From assembly GCA_937958695.1 (NCBI GenBank), contig CALGNK010000014.1, positions 46,030 through 110,029 of the forward strand: a DNA stretch of 64,000 bases. The letters run 5' to 3'. Below, in pieces: positions 26,335 through 35,406 of the stretch; within the stretch, counting starts at the first letter, position 1, and every line of letters starts with the position of its first letter. Both the position numbers and the translations under genes were made by a program. This DNA is from an uncultured bacterium (GTDB lineage Bacteria > DUMJ01). Below the pieces are notes generated by a model. That model made no database searches, was not told the DNA's origin, and was given only the letters and a program-made list of their open reading frames with translations.

Positions 26335-26946
26335 ATGAAAATTTCAAAGACTGTTTTGAGCATCATCTTACTGGCCACTTTCTGTATTTCTAGTTTTTCA
26401 TTTGCTAATGGAAGCGAAGCTGATGCTAGTATAGTGATTCGTCAAGAGACCCTTAATAGATTTTTAGATACCATAGGCGAGGTTAAGAAAACAGATTCTT
26501 TTAGCCTTGTAGGCGTAAAGGGGGAGTACACTTGGATAGTCAAAAACCCTAAAATAATTCTAACACCTGGAAGGGCACGTTTTCAGGCAGAGGTAACGGT
26601 ATCTTTTAAAACGTTGCCTGTTACCTACTCTACTCCTGCCTATGGAGAGGTTTCTATTAAATATGATTCTAACGAGAATAAGATCAATATAAAAGTAGAG
26701 AAGGTAGCTTTTGAAGTTGCTTTTACTCTTTTAGGTAAAAGGGTTGTTGTTGGAGAGGTAGACATATCTAAGATTTACCAGATTGCCTTCTCCTTCCCAG
26801 GGCCAAAACCCTTTGAATCCCTCGTAGAAGTAAGTTTGCCTGATGGAAGTAGAAAAAAGATTAAGATAGAATCTATCCCTGTTTTAGCTATTGAAGATGG
26901 TAGGATTGTCGTAGGCTCTAAGATAGAGTATACACTTATACAGTAA
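26335..26946 (+). CDS. secreted protein of unknown family
   Basis: 203 residues. Signal peptide at about 1-25 (SIILLATFCISSFSFANGSEA). The mature domain looks beta-rich: ASIVIRQETLNRFLDTIGEV, then GRARFQAEVTVSFKTLP, GEVSIKYDSNENKINIKVEK, KIKIESIPVLAIEDGRIVVG. The opening recalls lipid-binding BPI/DUF2993-like proteins (a leading amphipathic strand-helix with later long strands), but this is only a resemblance. It has its own strong promoter, and converges with the GH5 gene 2 bases away without a terminator. Confidence 0.7.
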   Translation: MKISKTVLSIILLATFCISSFSFANGSEADASIVIRQETLNRFLDTIGEVKKTDSFSLVGVKGEYTWIVKNPKIILTPGRARFQAEVTVSFKTLPVTYSTPAYGEVSIKYDSNENKINIKVEKVAFEVAFTLLGKRVVVGEVDISKIYQIAFSFPGPKPFESLVEVSLPDGSRKKIKIESIPVLAIEDGRIVVGSKIEYTLIQ

Positions 26947-26948
26947 TA

Positions 26949-27959
26949 TTATTTCTTTACATCTGGTATAAGAGCTCTGAGTAGTGGCATTCGCCATTCT
27001 TCTCTAATGGGATCATATATGCCAAAGCCTGCACAAAACTCCCAATAGCACCAAGGTATATTCTTTTCTTCGCAAGATCTAGCAACAAATGATGTCCATC
27101 TTACTCTAGACTCCATATCTGCTTTGCTATAAGCCCCAAATTCTCCTAAGAATAGTGGCACGTTATTGTGTTTCTTAGACCATTCTAATGCCATATCTAG
27201 CTCGCCAGAGATTATTCTCTTTTCTATATCAGTCCCAAGCCATTTGGTTCCAACTGGAGGGGAAGGGCTCACCCATTCTGCCCCTTGATGGGTAAATCGG
27301 AAAGGATTGTAGTAGTGGAAAGTGACCACTATATTAGGGTCGTTTGGAATCTCTAACTCTTTTAGTTTGTATATACTATTCCAGTCTGTAGGACCTACTA
27401 TGATTTTTCTGGTAGGATTTGTCTTCCTTATAATACCTATAGCTTCTTTTAGAAATTGATTCCAGAGTTTACTGTCTAGATAGTTACACGGTTCATTGAG
27501 CAATTCAAACCATAGCGTTTCGGGATAATCTTTATAATGTCTAGATAGTTGCTCCCAAATCTTTAGAAATCTATCTTTATGTTGCTCTGGCTTTTGCATT
27601 ATCTCTTCGTAGTGGTGTATATTTAAGATTACATAGAGATTGTTCTTTAGAGCGGTGTTTACTACGTGGTCTACTCTATTAAAGAAGTTACTATCAATAG
27701 TATATGGGGGCTTTATATCTGCATGTGCTGACCATCTAACAGGTATTCTCACATGATCAAATCCTGCTTCCTTTATAAGCTTAAAGTATTCATCCCTTAT
27801 TATTACTCCCCATTGCCCTTCTATAGGTGCCTCTAAAGCATTACCCATATTTACCCCACGAAGTATAGGTAAAGGCTTGGCAAAACTTATATTTGTCTTT
27901 ATAGAGACACATAGGATCAAAATAGAGATGATAAAGATCTCTTTTAAGGTCATAACCAT
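26949..27959 (-). CDS. glycoside hydrolase family 5 endoglucanase-like enzyme
   Basis: 336 residues. Signal peptide at about 1-27 (FIISILILCVSIKTNISFAK). Family-5 marks: LRGVNMGNALEAP, HVRIPVRWSAHA, LNIHHYEE, the acid/base Glu156 in WFELLNEPCN, HYYNPFRFTHQGAEW, and the nucleophile Glu273 in LFLGEFGAYS. A catalytic domain only, with no carbohydrate-binding module. It would cut beta-1,4-glucans or related polysaccharides outside the cell membrane. RBS GGAGGAGGT. Single gene. Confidence 0.92.
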   Translation of the reverse strand: MVMTLKEIFIISILILCVSIKTNISFAKPLPILRGVNMGNALEAPIEGQWGVIIRDEYFKLIKEAGFDHVRIPVRWSAHADIKPPYTIDSNFFNRVDHVVNTALKNNLYVILNIHHYEEIMQKPEQHKDRFLKIWEQLSRHYKDYPETLWFELLNEPCNYLDSKLWNQFLKEAIGIIRKTNPTRKIIVGPTDWNSIYKLKELEIPNDPNIVVTFHYYNPFRFTHQGAEWVSPSPPVGTKWLGTDIEKRIISGELDMALEWSKKHNNVPLFLGEFGAYSKADMESRVRWTSFVARSCEEKNIPWCYWEFCAGFGIYDPIREEWRMPLLRALIPDVKK

Positions 27960-28037
27960 ACCTCCTCCTTTAATATTCTTCTTGGTTTGATATTATAAAA
28001 TATATCTATTAGTTTGGCAAAGGAAGGAGAGATTGAT

Positions 28038-28607
28038 ATGACAGGGGTAAGTGATATCTTTAAGGAGATATATGAACTTAGAAGTGTCCTTTTAGACAAG
28101 GAGTTGGTATCTTCTGTAGAGAAGGCTACTCAATTACTTATAGAGACACTCAAAAATGGCAATAAGATTCTTGTAGCTGGTAATGGAGGCTCATCTGCAG
28201 ATAGTCAACATCTTGTAGGAGAGCTCGTAGGTAGGTTTTTAATGGAGAGAAAAGCACTGCCAGCCATAGCCTTAACTACAAATACATCAATACTTACAGC
28301 TATAGGTAACGACTATTCTTTTGATAAGGTCTTCTCTAGGCAAGTGGAAGCCCTAGGTAATAGAGGAGATACTCTTATGGTTATCTCTACAAGTGGAAAT
28401 GCCCAAAATTTAATATCTGCTGTTAATACCGCTAAAAGTTTGTCTATAAATACTATTGGACTTCTAGGCTGCAATGGAGGAAAACTAGGTTCTCTAGTAG
28501 ACATACCCATAATAGTTAGGCTAAACTCAACCCCCAGGATTCAGGAGATACATATAATAATTATCCATACTATATGTCAGTTAGTAGAAGCTGAGCTATG
28601 TAAATAA
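28038..28607 (+). CDS. gmhA: phosphoheptose isomerase (sedoheptulose-7-phosphate isomerase)
   Basis: 189 residues from ATG 28038, behind GGAAGGAGA; the frame is open back to TTG 28014 but that lies ahead of the ribosome site. SIS-domain motifs: [53 protein letters not shown] and the C-terminal [15 protein letters not shown]. It makes D-glycero-D-manno-heptose 7-phosphate for LPS core or glycan heptoses, consistent with an outer membrane. Other heptose genes are not adjacent. Confidence 0.92.
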   Translation: MTGVSDIFKEIYELRSVLLDKELVSSVEKATQLLIETLKNGNKILVAGNGGSSADSQHLVGELVGRFLMERKALPAIALTTNTSILTAIGNDYSFDKVFSRQVEALGNRGDTLMVISTSGNAQNLISAVNTAKSLSINTIGLLGCNGGKLGSLVDIPIIVRLNSTPRIQEIHIIIIHTICQLVEAELCK

Positions 28608-28624
28608 AAGAAAATAGAATAATT

Positions 28625-30082
28625 TTATGGGTTCGAATAAAGTGCTCCTAGGAATTCATCCCACTGTGTATAAATTGCAAAGTCAAGAGACTGATAGTAG
28701 CTAAGATAGTTACTGTAATATAGTGAGTTTGGAAGCCATATAGAGATGCCGTGAGAATTTGCCAAGTCACTGCTATGCCATTCCGCTATTACCGCTGAAT
28801 TTACTTTAATCATTACGTTTGTAGCGAGATTACGAATTGTAGTATCACTTATATTACTGTATATATTCTCTGAAAAGTGATATAGGTCTCTGTAATCTGG
28901 ATAACCATAAGCTTGGGTATTAGTTATTGCATTTTGTATATCTGTTTTATAAGTACTCATATTGTTATTTAATGCTGAGGCTAAACTATTACATGCATCC
29001 TTTAAGTCTAAAATTTTACTTAAATCTATTGCAGATTGGGTGACACTACTCCAAGAACTATAGTAGTTACTATATTTATTAACTATTGTAGATGCAAGAG
29101 TTGATGCACTCATAGTTGGATAATTCACCAAACTAGTTAAGATAGTATTATATGGCCACCCATAGCTAGGTTCACTCTCTTCGGAGCCCACTAGGTAGTC
29201 TGCATAATCTTTCACCTGATATGCTATTTCCATCATTGCCATTAAGCAGGCATCCATTCCGAGAACATCTATCTTTCTTCCAACTTGACTTAAGGCAGAT
29301 TTTAACTGAACCATAGTCATATATTTATTAGAAGTATCGTCAAAGGATACCCCTCTTAACCCTAAAGTCTTTCTCTTCCATCCAGCACCATGATTCCAGA
29401 TAACTAAGGCATACTTATCTGCAGGATATTTATTTATGGTCCAAATGACAAAATCTTTTAAAGTATCCGGAGAGCCAAAATCTAATTCATCTGGTGTTGA
29501 CCAGACTTCTTGGAGATAATTATATAAAACTCTATATCTCCAAGCTCCAGGCGTAGAATATCTATCTAGCTGAACAATAATATTTACATCATTAGTTGAA
29601 TTTACTGATTTCATCTCATTCAAGTCTAGATTGGCATAATTTTCCAGATTATTATCACCATTCATAAAGACCATAAATGTCCATTTGGCTTTCCCTGTTT
29701 GATTAAGAACATTTACAGTTATGCTTGTGGTCCCAATATTACCAGCATTATCATAGGCTTTTGCCATTATTGTATGATTGCTATTAGGATATTGTGTTGT
29801 ATCCCAACTATACTCGTATGGAGCCGATGTATCTTCACCTTTTTTAGTTTCATTAATGTAGAACTCTACCTTATTTATACCACTAGGTGCCTTTTCTTTA
29901 CTTCTTTCGATAACAGAAACTTGTATAATGACAGTGCCAGCTACTGTGGCTCCATTTTGAGGATTTATAATTGATACAATTGGAGGAACAGTATCGATGC
30001 ATTCACAGCCATACTGTCCTGTGGAAAAAGAGAAAAGGATAATTGTTAATAAAAGAAGACGTAGGTATTTTCTTTTCATCAT
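28625..30082 (-). CDS. clostripain-family (C11) cysteine protease with N-terminal Ig-like domain
   Basis: 485 residues. Signal sequence near 1-25 ends at GQYGCECID, so residue 26 could be a lipidated cysteine though the lipobox is not canonical. An Ig-like (Big-type) domain spans about 32-127 (PPIVSIINPQNGATVAGTV, DNAGNIGTTSITVNV). The C11 peptidase domain begins at 133 (WTFMVFMNGDNNLE), with catalytic His231 in WNHGAGW and Cys279 in GMDACLMAMMEIAYQ. Family members cleave after basic residues, often after self-activation. Secreted or surface-bound. An unusual secretion-signal ending is shared with the protein at 35405-36271. Confidence 0.9.
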   Translation of the reverse strand: MMKRKYLRLLLLTIILFSFSTGQYGCECIDTVPPIVSIINPQNGATVAGTVIIQVSVIERSKEKAPSGINKVEFYINETKKGEDTSAPYEYSWDTTQYPNSNHTIMAKAYDNAGNIGTTSITVNVLNQTGKAKWTFMVFMNGDNNLENYANLDLNEMKSVNSTNDVNIIVQLDRYSTPGAWRYRVLYNYLQEVWSTPDELDFGSPDTLKDFVIWTINKYPADKYALVIWNHGAGWKRKTLGLRGVSFDDTSNKYMTMVQLKSALSQVGRKIDVLGMDACLMAMMEIAYQVKDYADYLVGSEESEPSYGWPYNTILTSLVNYPTMSASTLASTIVNKYSNYYSSWSSVTQSAIDLSKILDLKDACNSLASALNNNMSTYKTDIQNAITNTQAYGYPDYRDLYHFSENIYSNISDTTIRNLATNVMIKVNSAVIAEWHSSDLANSHGISIWLPNSLYYSNYLSYYQSLDFAIYTQWDEFLGALYSNP

Positions 30083-30103
30083 AGTTTTCTCCTTTCATGG
30101 ATT

Positions 30104-30244
30104 TTATTTTAAACTTATTATATAACTTATTGAGGAAATAATCACTAGTAATGAAAGGCCAAAGATTATCGAAAAGAATATCTTCATCGAGACAGTACTT
30201 CTTCTATCATCTATATCAAGAAATATATAGGTACGCTTTTTCAT
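30104..30244 (-). CDS. possible 46-residue membrane peptide upstream of clostripain-like gene
   Basis: ATG 30244 to TAA 30104 encodes MKKRTYIFLDIDDRRSTVSM followed by a hydrophobic helix (KIFFSIIFGLSLLVIISSISY). It begins about 40 bases after the extended -10 at 30297-30289 and ends 22 bases before the protease start, so it would be cotranscribed. A clear Shine-Dalgarno is missing (only AAATAGCT), which keeps confidence low. Could be chance coding in a 5' leader. Confidence 0.35.
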   Translation of the reverse strand: MKKRTYIFLDIDDRRSTVSMKIFFSIIFGLSLLVIISSISYIISLK

Positions 30245-30288
30245 AGCTATTTAATAAACCTTCTAAAGATTTCATACCTCTACATATT

Positions 30289-30297
30289 ATTATACCA
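30289..30297 (-). promoter_or_regulatory. extended -10 element upstream of the clostripain-like gene
   Basis: Minus strand TGGTATAAT (30297-30289) is a TGn-extended perfect -10. No good -35 is seen, as is common with extended -10 promoters. Confidence 0.5.
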
Positions 30298-30441
30298 AGA
30301 GGGTTATAGAAAAATAACGTTTCTCAGTTGTTCCAAATGGTATCGCATTCTTGACAAATTTAAAAGAAAGAATAAACTGTGTTAATATAAGTAAGATTTA
30401 GGTTTTGGAAATTTATACTCTTATAGTAAGTAGGAGGGTCT

Positions 30442-30942
30442 ATGAATAAAGTAGTAGAAGTTATAAAGTCAAGGAGAAGTGTAAGAAAATATTTAGATAA
30501 AGAGATTCCTAGAGAGATCTTAGAAGATATAGTTGATTGTGGTAGACTAGCCCCTTCTGGTTATAACAAACAGCCTTGGATCTTTATAGTTGTGATAGAT
30601 AAAGAGATGAAACAAAAGGTAGCAGATGCTACTACTTCTGGTAAGTTTATAAGTTCTGCAGGTGCCTGTATTGCTGTATTCTGTGAAAAAGATGCGGAAA
30701 CTGGTCTTGAAGATGCCTGTGCAGCTACTGAGAATATGATTATTGCAGCTCAGAGTTATGGGCTAGGAACCTGCTGGATAAATGTCTATAAAAAATCACA
30801 GTCACAAAGGATAAAAGAGGTATTTAACTGTCCAGATAATATGGAGCTTATGACACTCATATCGGTTGGATATCCTGCAGAAGAGAATAGACAAGTTCCA
30901 AAGAAGAGTCTGGAAGATGTATTAAGGTGGAATAGCTTCTAG
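30442..30942 (+). CDS. nitroreductase-family flavoprotein
   Basis: 166 residues, short nitroreductase type. FMN-binding motif EVIKSRRSVRKYLDKEIP at the N-terminus, GRLAPSGYNKQPWIFIVV, AATENMIIAAQSYGLGTCWIN and VGYPAE near the end. It should use NAD(P)H and FMN to reduce nitro, quinone or similar acceptors; the substrate is not readable. Site TAGGAGGG is 5 bases upstream. It converges with the PHP gene. Confidence 0.92.
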   Translation: MNKVVEVIKSRRSVRKYLDKEIPREILEDIVDCGRLAPSGYNKQPWIFIVVIDKEMKQKVADATTSGKFISSAGACIAVFCEKDAETGLEDACAATENMIIAAQSYGLGTCWINVYKKSQSQRIKEVFNCPDNMELMTLISVGYPAEENRQVPKKSLEDVLRWNSF

Positions 30943-30952
30943 AATAGATATT

Positions 30953-32263
30953 TTACCTATAGGCTTCTCCTGAGAAGCTCTTCCTACCAATGTCTGCAAA
31001 TACCTTTATCCTTTCGTTAAGACTTGGATACTTCTTTTTTGTCTCCTCGGAGAACATTCCCTTATTTATATCTTCTGTTGCTGATATCTCATGTCCTATC
31101 AATGCCCAGGTGGATTCTATTAGATTCCTGAACTCTTCTAGCCTTAACTTTTCACATATAAAGGACTGTCTAGGAGAGTTGATGTCTTCTCCACTTATTT
31201 GGAATAATTCATACTTATTGCAAAGGTCCTTTACCCTCTTAAGCTGTTCTAGTGTATTCCTAGATGGCATATATGTTACCGCATCAAATCCAAGGTCCTT
31301 TAGAACTTCAAAGAGTAACTCTAGATACTCGTCTTCAAATTTTTCACTCCTTTTATCTCCAGTAACCGATTCTGTTATATCACCTAGATAGGCATAGGCT
31401 AAGATTGATCCTATCTCTTTAGAGAACTTTACAATCTCTCTAACATCTGGACACTCAGTAGTTGCAGGTATAAAAAATCTAGGAACGAGTTCTGCCTTTA
31501 ATGCCCCTAATAAATCATAATCGTAATATTGATTATCTGAATCTAATAGATAACCTTCTATCTTTCTAGTGAGATTTATTTCCAATTTCTCTTTTAGAAA
31601 ACTTACAAGTTTTTCTCCCCTTCCAAACTTGTCTATTAGCTTGAGCGAAAGTGCATAGAGTATATGTCTTTCTGTTATAGTGCCACCATCTTTATACTGT
31701 GATAATGGAGCTACATCTTCATCAAAGTCTATCTTTATATCAAATGATTCCATTATATTATTTAGTCTTTCTACCATTAATCTGTTCCTCTTGTTTCTTT
31801 CCCCCTGATATATTGAGAAGTAGCTTTTCACCTTTTCTATCTGTGTATGAGGTATACCATGTAGAGATACGTATGCCACAGTCTCTTGGTCTGGGTTATT
31901 CAATTTCCTCCCTTCTACAGGGGTATTAGCAAAATTAACCCTACATTCAACACCTATAGTTGTAGCTATCCCAATAATCTTACCAGCACTGATAAACTCT
32001 CTTGCTCCACTTATTGAATCGTGGTCCATTATACCTGCTGTCATAAGCCCAGCATTATAGGCCATCCATATAGATTTTGTAGGTGAATATGGAGAAAAAG
32101 AATATGTTGTATGTATATGATTATTCACTGCATATTCATTTATAGATGGCTTAGTTATGTAACCTTTATCCACAAGTTCTCTAAGTCTTTTTAGATTGGA
32201 CAATCTGTTATTTACATCAGGGTCATTTAATCCTTGAATAAGTAGTTCTATATTAGTGTTCAT
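30953..32263 (-). CDS. PHP-domain metal-dependent hydrolase
   Basis: 436 residues. The N-terminal stretch of about 40 residues is followed by the PHP metal motifs: H49-x-H51 in NNHIHTTYSFSPYSP, D80-H81-D82 in GIMDHDSISGA, and Glu100-type residue in TTIGVECRVNF. Later parts have IPATTECPDVREIV and LFQISGEDINSPRQ, where further ligands may lie. PHP proteins are phosphoesterases or nucleases; the length exceeds histidinol-phosphatase types and I cannot name the substrate. It ends an MFS-PHP gene pair (1-base gap) and might process what the carrier imports. Confidence 0.82.
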   Translation of the reverse strand: MNTNIELLIQGLNDPDVNNRLSNLKRLRELVDKGYITKPSINEYAVNNHIHTTYSFSPYSPTKSIWMAYNAGLMTAGIMDHDSISGAREFISAGKIIGIATTIGVECRVNFANTPVEGRKLNNPDQETVAYVSLHGIPHTQIEKVKSYFSIYQGERNKRNRLMVERLNNIMESFDIKIDFDEDVAPLSQYKDGGTITERHILYALSLKLIDKFGRGEKLVSFLKEKLEINLTRKIEGYLLDSDNQYYDYDLLGALKAELVPRFFIPATTECPDVREIVKFSKEIGSILAYAYLGDITESVTGDKRSEKFEDEYLELLFEVLKDLGFDAVTYMPSRNTLEQLKRVKDLCNKYELFQISGEDINSPRQSFICEKLRLEEFRNLIESTWALIGHEISATEDINKGMFSEETKKKYPSLNERIKVFADIGRKSFSGEAYR

Positions 32264-32264
32264 A

Positions 32265-33407
32265 TTAATTCATCTCCTCCTTAAGCTTTAGATTTATACC
32301 GAGTAATCCTGAAAGGAATATAAATGTTGACATAAGAAGAAAACTAGTAAGGTATGTTCCGGAAGCATCCCTAGAGTAGCCTATTAAGTAAGGGACAAAG
32401 ACTGTGCTTAAGTTGAAAAAGAAGCTTAGGATGGCATAGCCTAAACCATATCTATTGGTGATCTTTGGCAGTAGATAGAATACACTAGGGGGAATTAATA
32501 CCGAGAATATCCCTGCTATTACTATTATTATAGGGAGGTTCGAAAAGTATACAAGTATTAGAGAGAAGGATAATAATACAGCTCCAGTAAATAGAATCAG
32601 ATTATGCCTATTTGTTTTATCTAGAAGGTACCCTATAACAGGTGATAGAAAAGAACCAGTTATATAGAGGCTACTAACTGATGATGCATAGGTTGGGGAT
32701 AATCCCCTACTTATAAAATAGTCTGGTGCAAATGTCAAAAAAGATAAAGAACCCGCATTAAATAAAAACCAGATTGCCCCTAGATACCATACCTTTGGAG
32801 AGATCTCTCTAATGGATTTAATAAACTCTATACTGTTATCTTCTGTTTTCTGTGGTTTTTCTTTATAGAAGAGTATTATTAGTATGAATAATAAAGTAGT
32901 AAGCACTAAAACAATATACATAGGGATCTTCCAGTGATATCTTGTTGCTATTGGAGAGAAGATATTGAAAGAGATAAGTACAGCCAAAGGTAGTCCAGTA
33001 CTCCAGAATCCTACCGATTTACCATAATTTTCTCCTTGGAACTCCTCTGCAAGTATCCTTAGTCCTACTATTGCAAAGATAATACCACCGAAACCAATCA
33101 CCACTCTTGATAAAAGCAGAAAGGTGAATTTATTAGCTAAAAGAAATAGTATCTCTCCTAATAGATAAAACATAGTAGCTATAATTACGGGTCTTTTGTT
33201 ACCAAATCTGTCTAAAAAGTATCCTCCAAAGAGTCCAAGAAACAACGGTGGTAATGATGTTATTCCAGTAATTAATCCTGCCTGAGATCTAGTTATACCC
33301 CACTCTCTAATAATATGCGGGATTAATGGGGGAATGATTTGAAAGTTTAGCGATAATATTAATGAGATAAAGTAAGATATAGAGAAATATAGAGCTTTTC
33401 TACTCAC
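32265..33407 (-). CDS. MFS transporter
   Basis: 380 residues with about 12 hydrophobic helices. The MFS loop 2-3 signature is present as GGYFLDRFGNKRPVIIATM, and loop 8-9 as SPVIGYLLDKTNRHNLILF. A large charged loop near 190-205 (KEKPQKTEDNSIEFIK) separates the halves. The upstream half resembles nitrate/sugar-phosphate type carriers, but the substrate is unknown. Start is behind GGAGGACG. One base precedes the PHP gene on the same strand. Confidence 0.9.
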   Translation of the reverse strand: MSRKALYFSISYFISLILSLNFQIIPPLIPHIIREWGITRSQAGLITGITSLPPLFLGLFGGYFLDRFGNKRPVIIATMFYLLGEILFLLANKFTFLLLSRVVIGFGGIIFAIVGLRILAEEFQGENYGKSVGFWSTGLPLAVLISFNIFSPIATRYHWKIPMYIVLVLTTLLFILIILFYKEKPQKTEDNSIEFIKSIREISPKVWYLGAIWFLFNAGSLSFLTFAPDYFISRGLSPTYASSVSSLYITGSFLSPVIGYLLDKTNRHNLILFTGAVLLSFSLILVYFSNLPIIIVIAGIFSVLIPPSVFYLLPKITNRYGLGYAILSFFFNLSTVFVPYLIGYSRDASGTYLTSFLLMSTFIFLSGLLGINLKLKEEMN

Positions 33408-33571
33408 CTATCGTCCTCCTTATTCTAGATTTTTACCTTTAAAATTTTATCTTAATAGGATGGTAAAAACAAGGGCACGTATGATTACAAAGATATGAGT
33501 TATATACCCTTTAAAAGAGCTTATAAAGTATAACTATGTAGCTTAGAGTTTATTCAGAGCTAAGTTAAAAC

Positions 33572-33600
33572 TTGGTAGTATCTAACATCTATGTTATAAT
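33572..33600 (+). promoter_or_regulatory. promoter of the carbon-nitrogen hydrolase gene
   Basis: TTGGTA (33572-33577), 17-base spacer, TATAAT (33595-33600). About 50 bases before the ATG at 33651, whose site is GGGAGG. Confidence 0.7.
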
Positions 33601-33650
33601 CTAACTTAAAAGTAAGAATAAATAGAAATTGCTAGCAGGGAGGTTCAGAG

Positions 33651-34547
33651 ATGAAAGTTAAGGTCGCTACTGTTTCTATGGCGCGTGAGTATAGGAGTCC
33701 AGAGAATGTTGAGGATAATTTAACTTATATAGAGAATATCTTAAAAGATATAGGTAACATAAAGCCAGATATTGTTGCTTTGCCAGAAACTTTTCCGTAT
33801 GTAGGTCTTCCGATAAAGGCTAGAGATGTCGAAGATATTGTTAAGATAAAAGAATTTATGGCTAACTTAGCTAGAAAGTATAGTATCTATCTTGCAGGCT
33901 CTACTTATGATAGAAGAGACGGAAAAATATATAATTCATTACTTATTTTTAACCGTAGAGGAGAACTTCTTGGTAAATATGATAAGGTACATCCAACCGA
34001 ACCCGAAATGGAAGATGGAGTATCTCCTGGGGCAAAGGATCAAAAGCCTATAGATACAGATTTTGGTAAGATTGGATGTCAGATATGTTTTGATGCCAAT
34101 TGGTCTTCTTATTGGAAATATCAAGTTGATAATGGTGCAAAGTTAATTATATTTTCTTCAGCTTATCCTGGAGGAAGGTTATTGAACTCTATTGCTACGA
34201 TATTTAATATCTTTATCGTTGCTTCTACCTGGGGATTGAAGTCTGGGATTATAGATAAAGTTGGTAGGTGGAGAATAAAAACCGATAGGTTTTCCTACTG
34301 GGTCTGGGATAGGATAGAGCTCGATACAGAAGTATTTCACTGGGACTTTCAACACGATAGGCCTCTAGAGATTTATAAGAGGTACGGTGAAAAGATAAAA
34401 ATAGAATCTTTTGAAGATGAAGCTCTATTTTTAATCGAGCCTCTCACAGAAGATGTAAAGATTGAAGATATAATAAGAGAATTTAATCTTTTAACCTATA
34501 AAGACTATATATCTAGAGCTGAGAATAATCAAGATAAAAGAAGATAA
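33651..34547 (+). CDS. carbon-nitrogen hydrolase (nitrilase superfamily)
   Basis: 298 residues. The catalytic triad is visible: Glu46 in ALPETFPYVG, Lys112 in GKYDKVHPTEPE, Cys146 in IGCQICFDANW. The hallmark G-Q-I-C-(F/Y)-D is present. Family members hydrolyse amides or N-carbamoyl groups; the W-rich segment after Cys (FDANWSSYWKYQ) and VASTWGLKSG suggest a distinct subgroup. Cytoplasmic. Preceded by its own promoter; followed by an unrelated hypothetical gene. Confidence 0.9.
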   Translation: MKVKVATVSMAREYRSPENVEDNLTYIENILKDIGNIKPDIVALPETFPYVGLPIKARDVEDIVKIKEFMANLARKYSIYLAGSTYDRRDGKIYNSLLIFNRRGELLGKYDKVHPTEPEMEDGVSPGAKDQKPIDTDFGKIGCQICFDANWSSYWKYQVDNGAKLIIFSSAYPGGRLLNSIATIFNIFIVASTWGLKSGIIDKVGRWRIKTDRFSYWVWDRIELDTEVFHWDFQHDRPLEIYKRYGEKIKIESFEDEALFLIEPLTEDVKIEDIIREFNLLTYKDYISRAENNQDKRR

Positions 34548-34624
34548 ACAAAAGGACAGTCTTTGTCACTCTAGTAGGATATACTATACGTTGAAGTTTA
34601 AGAATAAGCTTTGGAGGTGAAAAT

Positions 34625-35356
34625 ATGGGCTTATACGATAGGGATTATATGAAAAGTGAAGAGTGGCAAAGACGTAATAGATGTTTACCTACTAAAGCTA
34701 CAAAATTACCTGCTAAATCTGAAGAATATCATATCCAGAATTCTCCTAAGAAAAGATCGAAAAAGGTTTTTAAAAATATTTTTTGGATAATTCTATTATT
34801 TATTATAGCTATAATACTAGGTAGTTGTAATATTAGCCATTCCACTAGTCAGAAGGCAACAGATACGACTGAGCAGAAAATTTTGTTAGTTCAAACCCTT
34901 AAATTCGATACTGAGACTATAGATCCTAGCGAGAATGATTGGCATAATCTTTTTGTAGCCGCAGAATATTTGAAAAGATGGAAATCTAGCGATATTAATA
35001 ATGCCATAAAAGTAACCCCAAAAGAACTATATAAGCATACGTGGAAATACATAGGTAAACTTGTAAGGCTTACTATAGAGGTCCTTATGCCAGAAGAGCT
35101 TCCTCCTAACAACAGTTTCTCTAAGATTTTAAATCCAGGTAAGCCTACTACAGTTATGCTAGCTGATATTGATATCGGTGGAGCAGGAGATGCTATCCAA
35201 TACCACTATGCAGGTCCTTTTGAAGGTTTTGATGCCGGAGATAAGGTTGAGATATGTGGTTATGTTATAGGTAAAGCTAAGAATACCAATCGTTTAGGTG
35301 GTACTTGTTATAATATAATTATCGCTGGTAAATATATAAAGAAGGTCAAAAAGTAA
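34625..35356 (+). CDS. membrane-anchored protein of unknown function with N-terminal YDRDY motif
   Basis: 243 residues. It opens MGLYDRDYMKSEEWQRRNR; the GLYDRDY motif occurs at the N-terminus of various bacterial membrane proteins, role unknown. One helix lies near 52-70 (FWIILLFIIAIILGSC), whose end GSC could be a lipobox-like site. The outside domain (about 75-243) has TPKELYKHTWKYIGKLVRLT and GDKVEICGYVIGKAK, a pattern of small OB-like beta domains that bind ligands. Site TTGGAGGTG. Ends at a strong terminator. Confidence 0.72.
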   Translation: MGLYDRDYMKSEEWQRRNRCLPTKATKLPAKSEEYHIQNSPKKRSKKVFKNIFWIILLFIIAIILGSCNISHSTSQKATDTTEQKILLVQTLKFDTETIDPSENDWHNLFVAAEYLKRWKSSDINNAIKVTPKELYKHTWKYIGKLVRLTIEVLMPEELPPNNSFSKILNPGKPTTVMLADIDIGGAGDAIQYHYAGPFEGFDAGDKVEICGYVIGKAKNTNRLGGTCYNIIIAGKYIKKVKK

Positions 35357-35371
35357 GGGATATAAAAAGTG

Positions 35372-35406
35372 ATAGGGGACAAGATCCTTCTTGCCCCCTA
35401 TTTTTT
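35372..35406 (+). terminator. terminator between convergent genes
   Basis: Stem ATAGGGGACAAG / CTTGCCCCCTAT (35372-35383, 35390-35401; 11 of 12 pairs) with 6-base loop, then TTTTT. On the minus strand the T run begins three bases after the stem, so it may work both ways. Confidence 0.85.
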
